Shown piece by piece: positions 22,881 to 36,500 of a stretch of DNA of 64,000 nucleotides; within the stretch, counting starts at the first letter, position 1; every line of letters begins with the position of its first letter. The notes under the pieces are model-generated. The model ran no database searches. It was not told the DNA's origin and saw nothing but the letters and a program-made list of their open reading frames with translations. The stretch is taken from NCBI GenBank assembly GCA_009792885.1, contig WMCF01000173.1, positions 558,001 to 622,000 of the forward strand, written 5' to 3'. This DNA is from Eremophila alpestris peregrina. Taxonomy: Eukaryota; Chordata; Aves; Passeriformes; Alaudidae. Made by a program: the position numbers and the translations under genes.

Positions 22881-25800
22881 TTTACCTGAACCATTCCAGT
22901 AACACTCAACTGACATTTCCAAACCGTGGCCTGATGAGAAACAACCAAATTTCAATTTTCTCCATAACAGACTATGGTTAAGCACTAGAAAACTGACTTC
23001 ACCAGCTACAGAATTAAGGCTAGCAGGATTTTGGATAGCCTAAAATTGTGAATATCATGGTCACGTGAAATGCCAAAAATTCACATTCCCCACAACTATA
23101 AACTGATTGCATCTTGTGGCTACAGTGTAACAAAACACCCCTAAATAGGGTTCAAAAAATAGTAAACAACCTTGAAAAAAGGGGATTTTACTATGTAAGC
23201 TTTTTATTTTTCTCAATCAGAAAAAAATAACCTATGAATAAGTGGTTCTTTTCAAGCATTTCAGAAATAGTGTAACTTTTCCTTTAACCAAACATTATCA
23301 CCAAAAACACCTTCAGGGGGCTTCTACAGAAGTTTTCAATGTGAGGAGGAGAAATCAAGTGTCAATGAGGTTTCCTTTGCCAGACATTAAGGAAAGCCAA
23401 GGGAAGCACATCACCGAGGAGGATTTCAGGCCCCACAGACTGACAGCAGTTCAGGCTTCCATGACTTTCTCAAACTGAAAGCAGCATGTCACATTCAGCA
23501 TTCATTTTGTCCCATCCACCTGCATTGCATTTTCTCTGTACACAAGCCATGCTGAGCTGCTGCTCAGGTTTTTGCTAAACCCTCACAATATCTTCTTTGC
23601 AATAAGAATCCTAACAGCAGCAGGCAGTGAAGCTCTGCCTGACCAAAGCACTCCAGACACCAGCTGAAGCAGCAGCCTGGCCAAGTCACCCAGTTTCAGT
23701 TCCCTCAAAATTACCTATTGGTGGAGAGCTCACAAACACGAGAAGAAAACACTAAGTAAGTACACAGCAGAAGATTTGGTGTCTCAACAGGAAGATAAGG
23801 AATCCATCTGACTCATCTTCATCATGCTATCACTGAAGCAGCAACACAGAAATAGAGCAGGTCATGAATTCTCTGTAAGGAGAATTGTACAAGCCCATCA
23901 AATATTAAAAAGCACTGCAGATGTTCTGCAGTCCTTTCTAAAAGCTTTTTTCAGACAAGCAAAGAGGACACGTTAATTAATTAAATTAACTGTTTCCAAA
24001 CATTCCACTTGTACAGATCATTACCTTTCTTCAGATGTTTTTAACAGAAAATTAGTCTGTTCCTCCAGGGTTTTCATTGCAGAGCTTCTCTCTAAATGTA
24101 ACAAGGTTTGTTTATCCAGGCTTTCAGAAGACTTCACAGAACCCTACTGCTTCCTGTACAACCTAAAGCAATAGCTACATCTCACTGATTTCCAGAAAGC
24201 CTCTAGTATCAGCCCCATCTCCAGGTTACCACTTGCACAAGTAAAAACCTTAAGTGAAAAAAAATACAAAATTACCTGCAGTGCAAAAAGAGCCTCTTGA
24301 AAATTATCAGGATGCGTATGAATTACTTCAGCTTATTGAATTACTGCATCTACCCCACAATCCACTTAATGGAGTTTCTTCAATTAAATTTCTCTCCACC
24401 AAACACATCTCCCTGTCACATGACACGAACTGAATACCTACAGAGAGGACTGAATTTTCATTAGATCCAACTGCAAGGTACCTGCCCGAATAATTCTGGC
24501 AAGATCAACTTGTTTGTGTTCCAAGCAATCCTTCATTAGTGCATTACTTAAAAATCTGTCATAAGATGCCTGTTTCTAAATAAGAAACCTGCTCAAAAAC
24601 ATTATTCCAGAACAGAAACTGGACTGAAAGCTGAAAAATATCATACCTATATTCGAAATGCCATCTTCTTCCAGTTCCTTTGCAGCAAATAACATCCTTT
24701 CCAAAAAAGCAAGTTGCAGAAATCAGCTTGTGCCCTGCTTAGATGCACCTTTGCTGGTTCAAACACATCATTCAAGGCTTCGGTCAGAGAAGAACGGAGC
24801 TCTCTGAGGGACCAACTTCAGCCACCCAGAGCTCCACAGCTCCTTTTACATCATCCCAGGCACTAATTTCCTGCTCTTACATAAGAGGCAGAGCTCCCAG
24901 GTGCCCCCGTTTCCAGCACGGTGCTGGCACTGCAGGAGGAGGCTGCACTTGCCCCGTGCCCAGGCCGGGCTCTCCCGTGCACTGCCCTAAGAGGCAGCAG
25001 ATCAGCACTTTGGGACCACTGCTCCTCAGGCTTCTAAAAACAGAACACCAGCTGCTATCAGAGCCCATGTGCTGATATCCAGCGCCACATCTAAGACCTC
25101 CTATTTCCTTAATGCCACAGCCAGACAGATTTCCATTGCACTCTGTATCTGACAGTGAAAGGCTGCCCATATCAATGTAGCTCTTAGCCTGATAACCAGG
25201 GTGAACAAACCTCAAACAAACCCTTTTTTAGCATAACCTTGCATGCCAGCTGTGGTCACTTCAGGCTTTAGATGCTGGTTCAGGCTTTGAGAAGCAGCTA
25301 CAGAGTGGAGACCCTGCTCAGATTTTCCCAGCACCAGTGCAAAAGACCATTCTCCACTCACAGACCTCACACATAACTGGCATTGGTAACTGGCACTGAC
25401 ACCCTTGCATCCAACAACATGAATTTATTATGAACTGAATCAGCTTTCAATTAATCAGATTAGCACCCCAGCTGTGAATACATACTCTTCAGAACCTTAT
25501 TCTTGAACTGTGACCTCCTGTTATCTCACACTATCATAGAAATTTAATCTGTCAAGCAATGCAGTACAAAGTCCGTGCAATTACATCTGCTTAAGCACAA
25601 ATCCAGGCTTGGCAATAAGCCCTCGACAGATACATCTTGTTCATAAGTCAGTCAAGTTTTGTTCAAGTAATTACAGCCTCTTTCTCACTGGAAACAGCTA
25701 CTGATATTTGCAAAGCCTCAAATTTCCAAAGCACTGAAGGGCAAGCCAAGCCTGGGACTTCCAGCTTTATGAACAGCAAATTGAAGCAGGGACATGAAGT

Positions 25801-27349
25801 CAGGATCACTGAGGCTGCTATGGAGCAGCCAGTCTACACCAACTGCAGCAGGGATGTTTAATTAACATCTACCACTCACTGGTCTGGCTATAAAATGCAG
25901 ATCAAGTTAAATCTTGTCATGATTCACAAGTTTCTCCACTTGTACCACCTGTACACCTGTCTCTTCTTGACAGAGAGAACTTGATTACTGCAGCTCCCAT
26001 CTTTCTGACTTTAACCAATGAACACCTCACATGGTTTAAAGTGGAACAGAGGGATCAGAATCACAAACTGCAACACATTGGAGGCAGAATACAACCTCAA
26101 GCAGAACCATATTCTCCTATTTCTTACAAAAATCCCTTGTGTAGGTCCTTTCTTTTATTTCTTTCTTCCTCTAGTCTCAGAATGGTGGTCATGTAGATTC
26201 CAGCTCAAATGAAGTGTATGCATTGTACCTTAACTAGTTCCATAATACACAGCAAGAAAGTAAAATTGGACCTCAGTTATTTATAATAGCACATAGGCTA
26301 TAAGACACCTACCTGTTTATATCAGAAAAATGAGTAAGAAGATCCCACAGAACTTTGCCTTCTGTCTATTCACTCCTCAGATTACAAATACCCCACAGGT
26401 TCTTTTCAATTTAACCAACATTATTCAACAGAACTCTACGTGTGATTGCAATCTCCATTTACAAGTTTTTAAAAATTACAAGCCAACAAATACTCTCATT
26501 ACCCTCCATCCTTTACACAAAGCACCCACAATAGCTTTACATTTGTTAAATTAAATTAGATTAAACTTAATACACCAACTTACAGAGGAAAGCAAGTTCA
26601 ATCAGTTCTTCAGTCTTGTTCCTCTATTCAGTTTCTACTTATTCAGGTGTTACTGGTTCATGTCTGGCTTTTTAGTTTCTGTAGTATAAGAGCCATGTCA
26701 GAAGATTTATTGACTCAGAGCTACTAATCCTTTCTAACTGAAAGCGTGTTCAAAATGCTGTGTGTACACTTTACTCTTCAATTATCACCATTTGGTTAAT
26801 TTTGAGCCCTTTAGCAAGTGTTACATCATGAGAGTGTTGTCTAATGCCTTTAAAACAGTTATGATCAACCACAGAACATTTTATTCAGTTTATAACAATA
26901 GATAATTATCTAAGTCTAAACACTCTATGCATTTTTTCAGTTAGATCTGTTACTTCAGTAAACTTTCCAAGTAGGGGGTAGTGATTTCCTCTACCATTAT
27001 TTATCAGTTAGGGAAGTTGATTCCTCCTTGCTGGAATTATTTTATAGCTGATTGTCAGAACATTACAGCATTAGCCAACCCAACAGAATTAAGTCCTCAT
27101 CATTCTTTAAAAGGCTTTCCCGTTATTATAAGCTGATAAATACAATTCAGCTATTACTCAGCATTGTTTGTTCACTGCTTTGGCTGTTTGCTGGCATTTG
27201 TTGATGCAGCAGAGGGTTAGTTTAAGCTACAGGAAAACACCTGCAGGGCTAATCCTTGAGCAACAACTTCAGCTCTTGCACACACCCCCATCCTCACAGC
27301 AAAGCATTCTTTTCAGTTTTCCATACACAAGACATGACAAAACTTCTCA

Positions 27350-27553
27350 TGGAATGCTTTGGGATGGAAAGGACACTAAAGTCCACCTTGTTCCACCCCT
27401 TGCCATGGCCAGGGACACCTTCCACTATCCCAGGTTGTTCCAAGCCCCAATGTCCAACCTGGCCTTGGACACTTCCAGAGATCCAGGGGCAGCCACAGCT
27501 GCTCTGGGCACCCTGTGCCAGGGCCTCCCCACCCTCACAGGGAACAATTCTGG
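27350..27553 (-). mobile_element. CR1 LINE 3' fragment
   Basis: The blocks GGGATGGAAAGGACACTAAA, CACCCCTTGCCATGGCCAGG, CCAATGTCCAACCTGGCCTT, CCAGAGATCCAGGGGCAGCC and CCACCCTCACAGGGAACAAT show a truncated copy in sense orientation to AGAP1. The open frames of about 160 codons over it are repeat-derived. Confidence 0.9.
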
Positions 27554-30500
27554 ACCAGCCATTTCAAGTCTTAAATTATCTTGCATCTATTCATCAGCTG
27601 TGTTCCTGCTACCCAACACAGACTTCCAAAGAACAGGCAGCTGCACTTGGCTGCTTTAGCCCCAGAGGTCAGGCAGAATTAAACCACGGGTTTGTTGGGA
27701 GATCTGCTCTCCAAGTGCATTTGTAGCCACCATATCCACAGATGCCTTGGATGTGAGGCAAACCACAGAAGGCAAAGTCATGAACTGAGCAACTTATCCT
27801 CAAAATACTGCAGGCTTTCAGAGTGACCTAAATCAACTACATGGGCAAAAATGAGCCCCTAGGAGCAGCAAGTCTTGAGCAAATGGTCAGCACAATCCAT
27901 CCTGCAATCATCTTTTTATTACAAAGCTCCAATCTGACCTTTTAAGACCTTCTGACATTCCAACTTAACAGGAGTGGCAGACATATCTCCTTGTGTGTTA
28001 TCCCAAAATCATATGATTTTGCTTTACATTTTACATCCTTTTTTTGTTTTGTGTCTATACATATTATAGATCCTTTTCTCACCATTATGGCTTACACTTC
28101 ACATTAATATTTCAACAGTTTTTATCCGTCAGCCATTGTTATGCTAAAACCTAGGTGTTAGCAGAGCTCTATTTTTGAAGTTGTCTGCCAGAGCATGTCT
28201 CACTCAAAGCAGCCTGTCAAAGAAATTCACCCCCAACATGAACAAAGAGATATTGAAAAAGTAGAGGATGTCATTTTGTTTTTTTTAATATGAGAACAAG
28301 TCACTGAGACAGATCTGGATAATTACAAAACATAGTAAATGATGCTATTTCCAAAGCCTACTGAAATTCAAAGTGCATGAATTTGTCAGAAAAATTATTT
28401 TGAAATTAATTAAATTGTTTTATTTATTTCATTGATCCATATTACATTTGGCACAGCCAGCTCACAGCCCACACCCCATAATCCTTACCTTATCCTAACA
28501 TGGGGAATTCCCCTGTAATAGGGTTCATTCATGGAGAAGACACAGGAATAATTTCATGGCATCTGTATTTTGGAATGACAAATTGGGGGTGGGGTCAACA
28601 AAACATGAAAGGGACAAGAATTTAAGGAAACCCTGAATTCAACCAGGTAGTTCAATTTAAGGTAAATTGGGGTTGAACTGAAATCACCTCTCACTGGAAT
28701 CAACTCTAAAGAGCAGCAATTCCTAGTAGTTCAGGATGTTTCTTGCATTTCCTCCCCAGCCATCAACCAACTCATGCTAATCATCACCTTTTCCATTAGC
28801 ACAGAGCTTGAGAATGCTCTGGGAACATCTGCCTTCAATAATTCATCTCTCACACTAATAAACTCCTGAGCCAGTGGCTGCAGATGCGCCTCACTTTTCC
28901 CCTTCCATACAAACCCTAATTACTTTTCTGAGTGTGTTTATTAGCTTGGACAGCTGCCCACCTCCCTTTCCAGTTCTCTGCTTATCATCTGCCCTCCCAT
29001 GCAAATAAACACTCACAAAAGCCTGAAACCTCCTAAAGATCTTGTGGAGAACCACAGCCCATCTCCATCATTAGCTGTTAGTGCAAAGCATCTTAAAAAG
29101 AAGGCATCTTGCAGAGATACTCATTAGAAGGTTCTTCCAAGAATAAGAGGGTAATCATTAAGGCAGTGGCACTCTGTTATTTAACACTTGCACTCCTTTT
29201 CCTTTCCTGCCTGGGATTCTCCCTGTTCCAGGACATGGGCAGCAAGTCAAGGTCCTGTCACTTGTTTTCATTTCAGCCACTGCCTCAATTTCAGATCAAA
29301 AATCAAACAGCTGATCTGTAAACCAACAAGCAAAGTTATTTTTCAAGCAACTACTGCCTTTAACATCACCAACTCAATATTTCTAACAAAACAAAAGGTA
29401 AGAAGCTCTTATAGCTGAGTCTTGAAGCAAGAAAAAAAAATCAAATTCTTACTGACCTTTTCACATGCTGGTGTAGTCTTTTTCCAGTTATAAGCATAAG
29501 CTGAAAACTCTAATTCAGAGTTGAGTATCAGCCCCTTGGCTTAGTCTTTATACTGTATTTACCACTACTTAAAAAGAAGCATCTGAGATTCTTCCACAGC
29601 AATTGTCACTGCTCCTAGGCAAAGGTTTAATAATTATTAGCCTGATTCTGTCATTTCTGAAAAAAAAAACAACTAAACAAATAAATTCAGCCAAGCCCCA
29701 ATTCATTACAGTAGTCCAGGACTCCCCTGGTAATGTGACTTTTTTTTTTTCACTTCAGTTGCTCAAAGTCAATATAAATTCTTTTCACTGCACAGTTACT
29801 AGGCCAAAGTCAAAATGCTTTTCTCCCAGTTCAGCCACAATAGACTGATCTTCATCTCTTTCCCAGAAATCTGATTAAGTCCTTCTCATAACTGCTCAGA
29901 GAATGCAGTAAGATCCAATTTCTTGGCAATATTTATTATCTTGCAACAGTTACAGCCAAGTAAGCATTTGACCAAGTGCTAAAAAGTACCATTGTTCTGG
30001 GTAAAACCTTCTCCAAGTGCCTCAGTCACAATCGATGTGAGACATGACTCAAGAGTGAAGGAATTTTGCAGATCCACAGAACCTGGTGAAATAAAAATTA
30101 GCTTTGAGTAGCAGCCAGCAGCCCAGGAAAATCGATTGGTGCCCCTGATCAGCACACAGATCACAGCTCTGCTTTCTGAACAAACTGAAGGTGTCCAACT
30201 CAGTTATGGCCTGAAACGACAAAGCCTGGGGACTTGTGCAGTGTTAGGGCTCAGCCAGAAAATAAACAACTCTTAGTGAGCAGTGCTCGGCCCTGTCCAT
30301 GTGGCTAAGCTCACACACAAACCTCACTGAGATACACTTCCAGGGCCAAGTGAAATATTTCCACCAGAAAACACTTCCTGTTGACCAACAAAGCATCAGC
30401 CCTGCTCCCTTGCTATGTATTTCTAGGAAATAAAATAGTATTTTGCAGATTTGTTTGTAAAGATAATCATTGCAAGCGATTACAGGATCAAGCACTTGAT

Positions 30501-33500
30501 CAGATTTAATTGTTCAATACACACTGTCTGTCTATTTACAAACACCTGGTGATAATCCCCTGGTGTCCTAGACAGAGAGGAACCAATTCTGAATACTAAG
30601 TGTTCCTTTCTAGGTAACTTGAGGAAAAAGCTCCCTTGAATTATACAACAAATAATTAAAATTATCAAAGGCAGTGGCCCTGAGGAGCAGCATCCAGCCC
30701 TCTGCTCACCCAGGTCACGTTTAAACCAGGAGAAACACTGCCACCTCAGCTCCTGTCATTAGGAAAAGGATGTCATTTCCAAAGCTTTGTGTTTGTAAAT
30801 ACTCCCCCTACAAAGCTGTGAAGTTCTGCAACTGCAGGAACGCGGGCAGTGATTGTCTCAGCCAGGTTTCACACTAACAGTGCCAGAACCTAAGCAGAAA
30901 TTACTCACAATTATTTTCAGACATAAACCAGCAGCAACCTGCTATATAATTCTTCACTCTTGTTCATGACAAATGAAAGTTCTAATTCTCTTAGGCAAGC
31001 AGTGAATTATTGTGAACTGAAATAAGCTTTCAGTGAAGTAGTTCAACTTCCAGGACAAATGCACATGTTCGTTTCATTCCCACTACATTTTCATCTGGAT
31101 GCTGACACAGAGGTCACTTCCAACGTGCTGACCCTTGTCCCACAGGATCAGGACTTGCATTTAATACACATTCTGGCACAGCCACACTGCCTGAAGTCTG
31201 CAGAGCCTGGGCAATTATTTGAAATGGAACAGAAACCCGAGGGCAAGTCAGTTGAGAACTCCTAACCTCAACCACAATGGAATTCCACACAAAACTGCTG
31301 CATACCACCAAGGTTTCTTACACATCTTCCAGGGAGTGAAAAGTCCCTTTATTTTCAGTTTCATGAAGTATGTAGCTACTACTGGCATTTCAAGAACACA
31401 AAATCTAAAATTAGCAGACGCTGCCAGCAGCATGCATTTCAAAAAGGCCAACACTCCTTGCAGTAAGGCAGAATGTGTTTTCATTAAACCTCACCTAGAA
31501 ATTAAAACCGAAGTCATCTGGAAGGTGCTTGAATTTAAAATAGGGATGAGCCTTTTTAGTGAACTGCTGAGGTGTCCAATACTCATCAGTAAAGATTCAC
31601 ACTGACTGACCAAGTTACCTCTTCAGTGAGATCTCCTGCCACTGGCAAAGCAGCAGATGTGGTGTTTTACTCATACCTCCAAGCCATTGTTTCCATCTCC
31701 AGGTAAAAAATACCAATATAAAGTAGAAAATCTGAATGAACAGGTTGAACTATTTTTTTAGACCAGAGTGGTCCTCACAAAAAAAGTTATACAGCTTAAC
31801 TAATAGCTACCTAGAAGAAATTCAATAACATATCAACAGATTTGTCTCAGATGTCTCACTCCCCAAAGGACACAAACTTTGTAAGAGAAAACTCCCTCCT
31901 GTTTGCATACTCTGAATATTCAACCATACCACATTAGAAATCCAATTGCCTTGGATATGGCAACACTGTTCAAAATTTGCAACTCTTCCATCATTGCAAC
32001 ATTTTTCTGCAAGTTTAGATTTCAGAATTTGTGAGTACCAACATGAGAAACACAGGTTTTAGGAAGGCTACAGCCAGAACAAGTAGATGGAAAGGAACTT
32101 CACAGAAATGTAGCACAGTATTTGTAGCAGACATATTCCAGTTAGATCATTTGTCTCCACTGAGCACTTCTACAATTAAAAAAAAACATCTCAACACATG
32201 ATCTGAACCCTGAATATTTAGAAAATAAGGTAAATTAAATTTCCAACACTTCTAGCTTTACTGCAAATACAACAGCAAAGAAAACTCAATGATTTCTCCT
32301 GAAATCCTATGAACTGTGCATTCTGCTCACAAGCACTTAATGCTTCAAGTTCCTAACCCCTGGTATCATATGTTAAAAATAAAAGGTGAAAAATATACAG
32401 GTGATTGTTCAGCAATGATGAGAATCTTTCACTAAAGCTTTGTAACTTGTGATGCAAATTTAACATATACCAAAACCCTGAAGACAAACCCTGTGTTTTT
32501 GATTCAAATACAAAGATGACATTTCTGAAAAGCTGAAGGTGTATGTTTTGAGCAGGGTTACCACTCTGACAGGGCTGTATCTGCACTCATCCCTTATCAG
32601 GCTACTCAAATACCTCAGTATCAGGTTAGCCAGGGAAAAGGAAGTATTCGGACAACATGAGCAGGCTGATCTCTGCTGGCCTGTTAGCTTATTTTTTCAT
32701 TCAATGAAATTTCCTGATAAATGTTTCCATGGAAAGTTTCTATTGGCAGAATTCTCATCTCTACAGCACTCCATGGTTTCCCAGACTCACTGACAGAGGG
32801 AATCAGCCACAGAACCCTCTGATTCTGCAGTGCAGAGGGACAGGGAAGAGGGACTGAGTGAAAGGACACCCAGTAAAACCTACTGGGGACTCAAGCAGTC
32901 ACGAACTTGGAGATAAATAATCATGTTCCACAAAATACAGGCTCCCCAATGCAAAACTTAATTGCATGTTTTGGCCAACAGTTGCTCCCCTAAGCGTTGC
33001 AATTATCTCAACATTAAGGGATTACCACAGTCACCCACTAATTACAAAATTACTTACATTATACCATACAAAGTAGCCAACACCGAGCAGCATTAGCATA
33101 AGACAATAACTTGACTTCAGGAACATGCTCCTGATGTCTCTCAAGCCCAGGACACAGTGCAGATTTTCCCAGTCAGAGAAAGCTTTTGCTCTCCATCACA
33201 GTGGGTGTCGAGATCGTTTGTTACAATCTCTTTCTCTCACAAGTCTCTAACAGACAACCTGACCATCCTCCAAAAAAAAGAACAACTCTGCATAGTCAAG
33301 GTTAATCAAAAGTTTAGAATGAAGATTAGATTCCCTTTCCTTAATGTGGTTTGGGTTGGGAGGACCTTCTGTCCCAGAGAAACAGGTTCAAGTTTGTTAG
33401 GGCCTGCAGGTTTTGTGACAGCCCACTGAGGTGTTCAGCAGCAGGAGTTTCTGTGCAGCATCCCACCCTGCTTCTGCTCCTGGAGGAAAAGCACACTGAG

Positions 33501-36500
33501 GTGTAAGACAGCAATTCACTGAACAGAGCCAAGAGCCCTCCAACACCCCATCAGCTCTGCAACAGCAAATTAAATATCACAGGCTCACCCACTCTTAAAC
33601 TACGCTCTCAGAAGACTGTGAAGATCTGCATCTGTTTTTAACAAGTTTATATTCTGCTGCTCAACTTTACCACAAGTCTTGCACATTTCTAGTAGTATTT
33701 TCAGCTAAATCCAACCTGGGAATCAAGCAGAACATCACCTCATTTTGAATTCAAGTTGAATGGAGGTTGTAGTAATGCTAAGGCACAAAGGAGCAGAGTA
33801 ATATAATCCTCAGGTTACAGACTTTGCTTACCTGACTAGCTTAAAGAGGCTTTACTCCGTGGGGGTTTAAAAAGAATTGAAATAAAAGCTTAATTTTTCC
33901 CCCCAAATCACTCTCAGCATCTTTATTTATTATTAATTAGGTCTCATCTGCTCAGTGCATCATTTCCATAAGATTAGCAATCAGCCACATGTCAGAAAAC
34001 AACAAATCCTGAGTCCTTTTCTCAACATAAAGCCTCCACCTCCTCAAGAGTAAACAAAGAGCAGAAGCTAAAATAGTTTGTTGCCTTCATGCGAGTCAGC
34101 CCCGGGATGAAAAACAAGTTACAGAAAACAGATCTGATTTTAAATCCCATTTTAAATTTCAATCTTGTACCACAATTCATCATTAGCAAGGGCCCTTATC
34201 TATTCCTTCTTATGAATATTCCCCATCACCTCTTACTTGAATGCAACATAAATACAAGTAATTAGATTTACTGTTCTTTTCAGGGAATTAATACACTCGG
34301 TTTTATTTTAAACAGGTAAAAGTTAACTGCAAATTCATACATTTGCTGGCAAGTGGATGGAAGATGCAAATTAAACAAGTGCCAAGCAGTCAAAAATATT
34401 TGCTTCTACATCAGCTGCTCATTATTACATAGCACATATAAACATCTAAATATAGAAATTAGTCTAAAAGTTGCCAATCACAGGGACCAGAAGAACAATC
34501 AGATCCAGCAAATCCCTTCACAACATTCAAGCACATGAAAGTGATAATCTAAAAGCCTTCAAAATTCTCTCAAGTTATGTCATTTTAGTTCCTATCTCAA
34601 AGTCTCCCAGAACAGCTGCTTGTCCTTGAGCATTACAAGAATTTACCTTCTTTTTTACTTCCAAAAGCCAACAGCCTACAAGCACTCAGGAAATTTGGTA
34701 CACTAAAGCTGCTGCATCACCTATGTTTCAATGGCCTGCTTGGAGCCAAACTGAGGAAAAAATAATTCTTGCAAATGAGGGAACCACTCACTAACCCACA
34801 CCTCAAGCATATACAGCTATCTTGACCATTAAAATCCATTTTTACAGCTCCACAGGAATTACTCACAAGCTATTATGGCTAGAAAACAAATCCCTCTCTC
34901 CCCACGATGACTTTCCATGTCACATCCCTCATCAGCATCGGAGTTCTACCTAGAAGGATATCAAACCTAACAGACTCCTCTCATACACAGCTCCTGGGCT
35001 TTCCAAGTCCATTTGTTTTCACTCAGGTATTTTGGGTTGCAGACAGACACATCTGGATGTAAATTTTTAGCAAGTGATTCAGGAGCAGCAGCAACCACAC
35101 AGGGCTTTCAGTTCCCTCTGCTCACTGTGCAATTGCTCCTGCAGTAGCTTGGCCACAGCACACAGAACACAAACCCCACCATGGATGCCAACAGATGAGC
35201 CACTGTCTCTGTTACAGAGGCAACTTTTTCAAGATGCTTACTATACTATCTCCTAAGACTCAGATTTTATGTTATGCTTTAAAACCTGGACTAAAATTAG
35301 ACTTGTCTAATTTTTTTGCTTTTTTATTTGAGTCTGTATGGGACGATATTACAACAATAATTTGGCAATACAAAATCTGGAGGACATTTCATAATCAGTA
35401 TCATCCTGTTGCCATCATTGCTGCTTTTCTAGACCTTTATGTAGATTTCGATCAGGTATCTTCAAGTTCAAGCCCACTGCACCTGTTCTTGATTTTAGTT
35501 TTTAACACTTGAATGTGTAAGCAGTGCCTGTTATGCCCACAGGTAACAATTTTCCTCAATCCAGAGGTGATCCTCACAGCAGACCCATCACACAGCCCAA
35601 GGACCCAAGAGTGACTGTAGCAGAAAGCAAGCCAAAGAGTCACAGGGTAGTAGAGGGTTTTTCTGGCACCCTGCAGTGCTCTCCACACACTATTCCCAGT
35701 GAGACCTTCACCTTAATCCCTATCCAGGGAATATATTACCCTGAGGACAATAAATGTCCCATCTCTGCTGACATGCCTAGCTAGGAATAGCCTTTTTATA
35801 GATATCATCAAGTTCACAGAGGCAAACAAGAGACAGATGTTGAGACAACACACACAGTTCATACTCAGGATTTAAACAACTGTGTTCATCCCTGTTTGCA
35901 GCAGGTTGCTGTTTGGGATTTTTTGGTTTCTTTTTTTTACTTACAGTCTCAATGATCTTGTTTGAAAAAGATCTAATCCCATTTGTAATTGGATCTATTT
36001 ATCCATATTTCATTTCCCTAATGCGGCATCACTCATCAGCTTTTATCAAATATCACCACTTACCTAATAGGCAATATTTCTATCTGCTGCGTAGAGAAAC
36101 AGTATGAGAACTACACAAAACCAGCTGTAGAATGCCAGACAAGGAGGAGAAATGTCTCCACGTTGCATGGTAACACAGGTTCCTCTGACAGCACCTTTCA
36201 CTGTGATTCAGGAATACCAGACAACTTCTAAAACACTCCAGTGTTGCTTTCTTCCAAAGATGATGGTATTTGTATTCAAGCTTCTAGCAGGTAGCTGGTT
36301 CAGCCTGAGTACACCACCTGATTTACATATTAATTTTAAAAAATAATCATCTGAAACACCACCAGTAGCTACCTGTGTCCCTACAAACTCTGAGAAAATT
36401 AATTTTCCCCATTTATCAGCTGAGTTTTTAAAAAGCTATTGGCCTAGTTAGCAAATCAAGGGATATAAACGTGAGCTTTAATTTTAATAACATGTCATTA

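Noticed and set aside
22332..22985. 217-codon minus-strand open frame
   Set aside because: It is the antisense reading of the CR1 fragment at 22492-22880 plus flanks. Similar short peptides recur at every CR1 copy.
33343..33372. GTGGTTTGGGTTGGGAGGACC, CR1-like
   Set aside because: Fewer than 30 bp resemble the CR1 terminus and the following sequence does not continue it.
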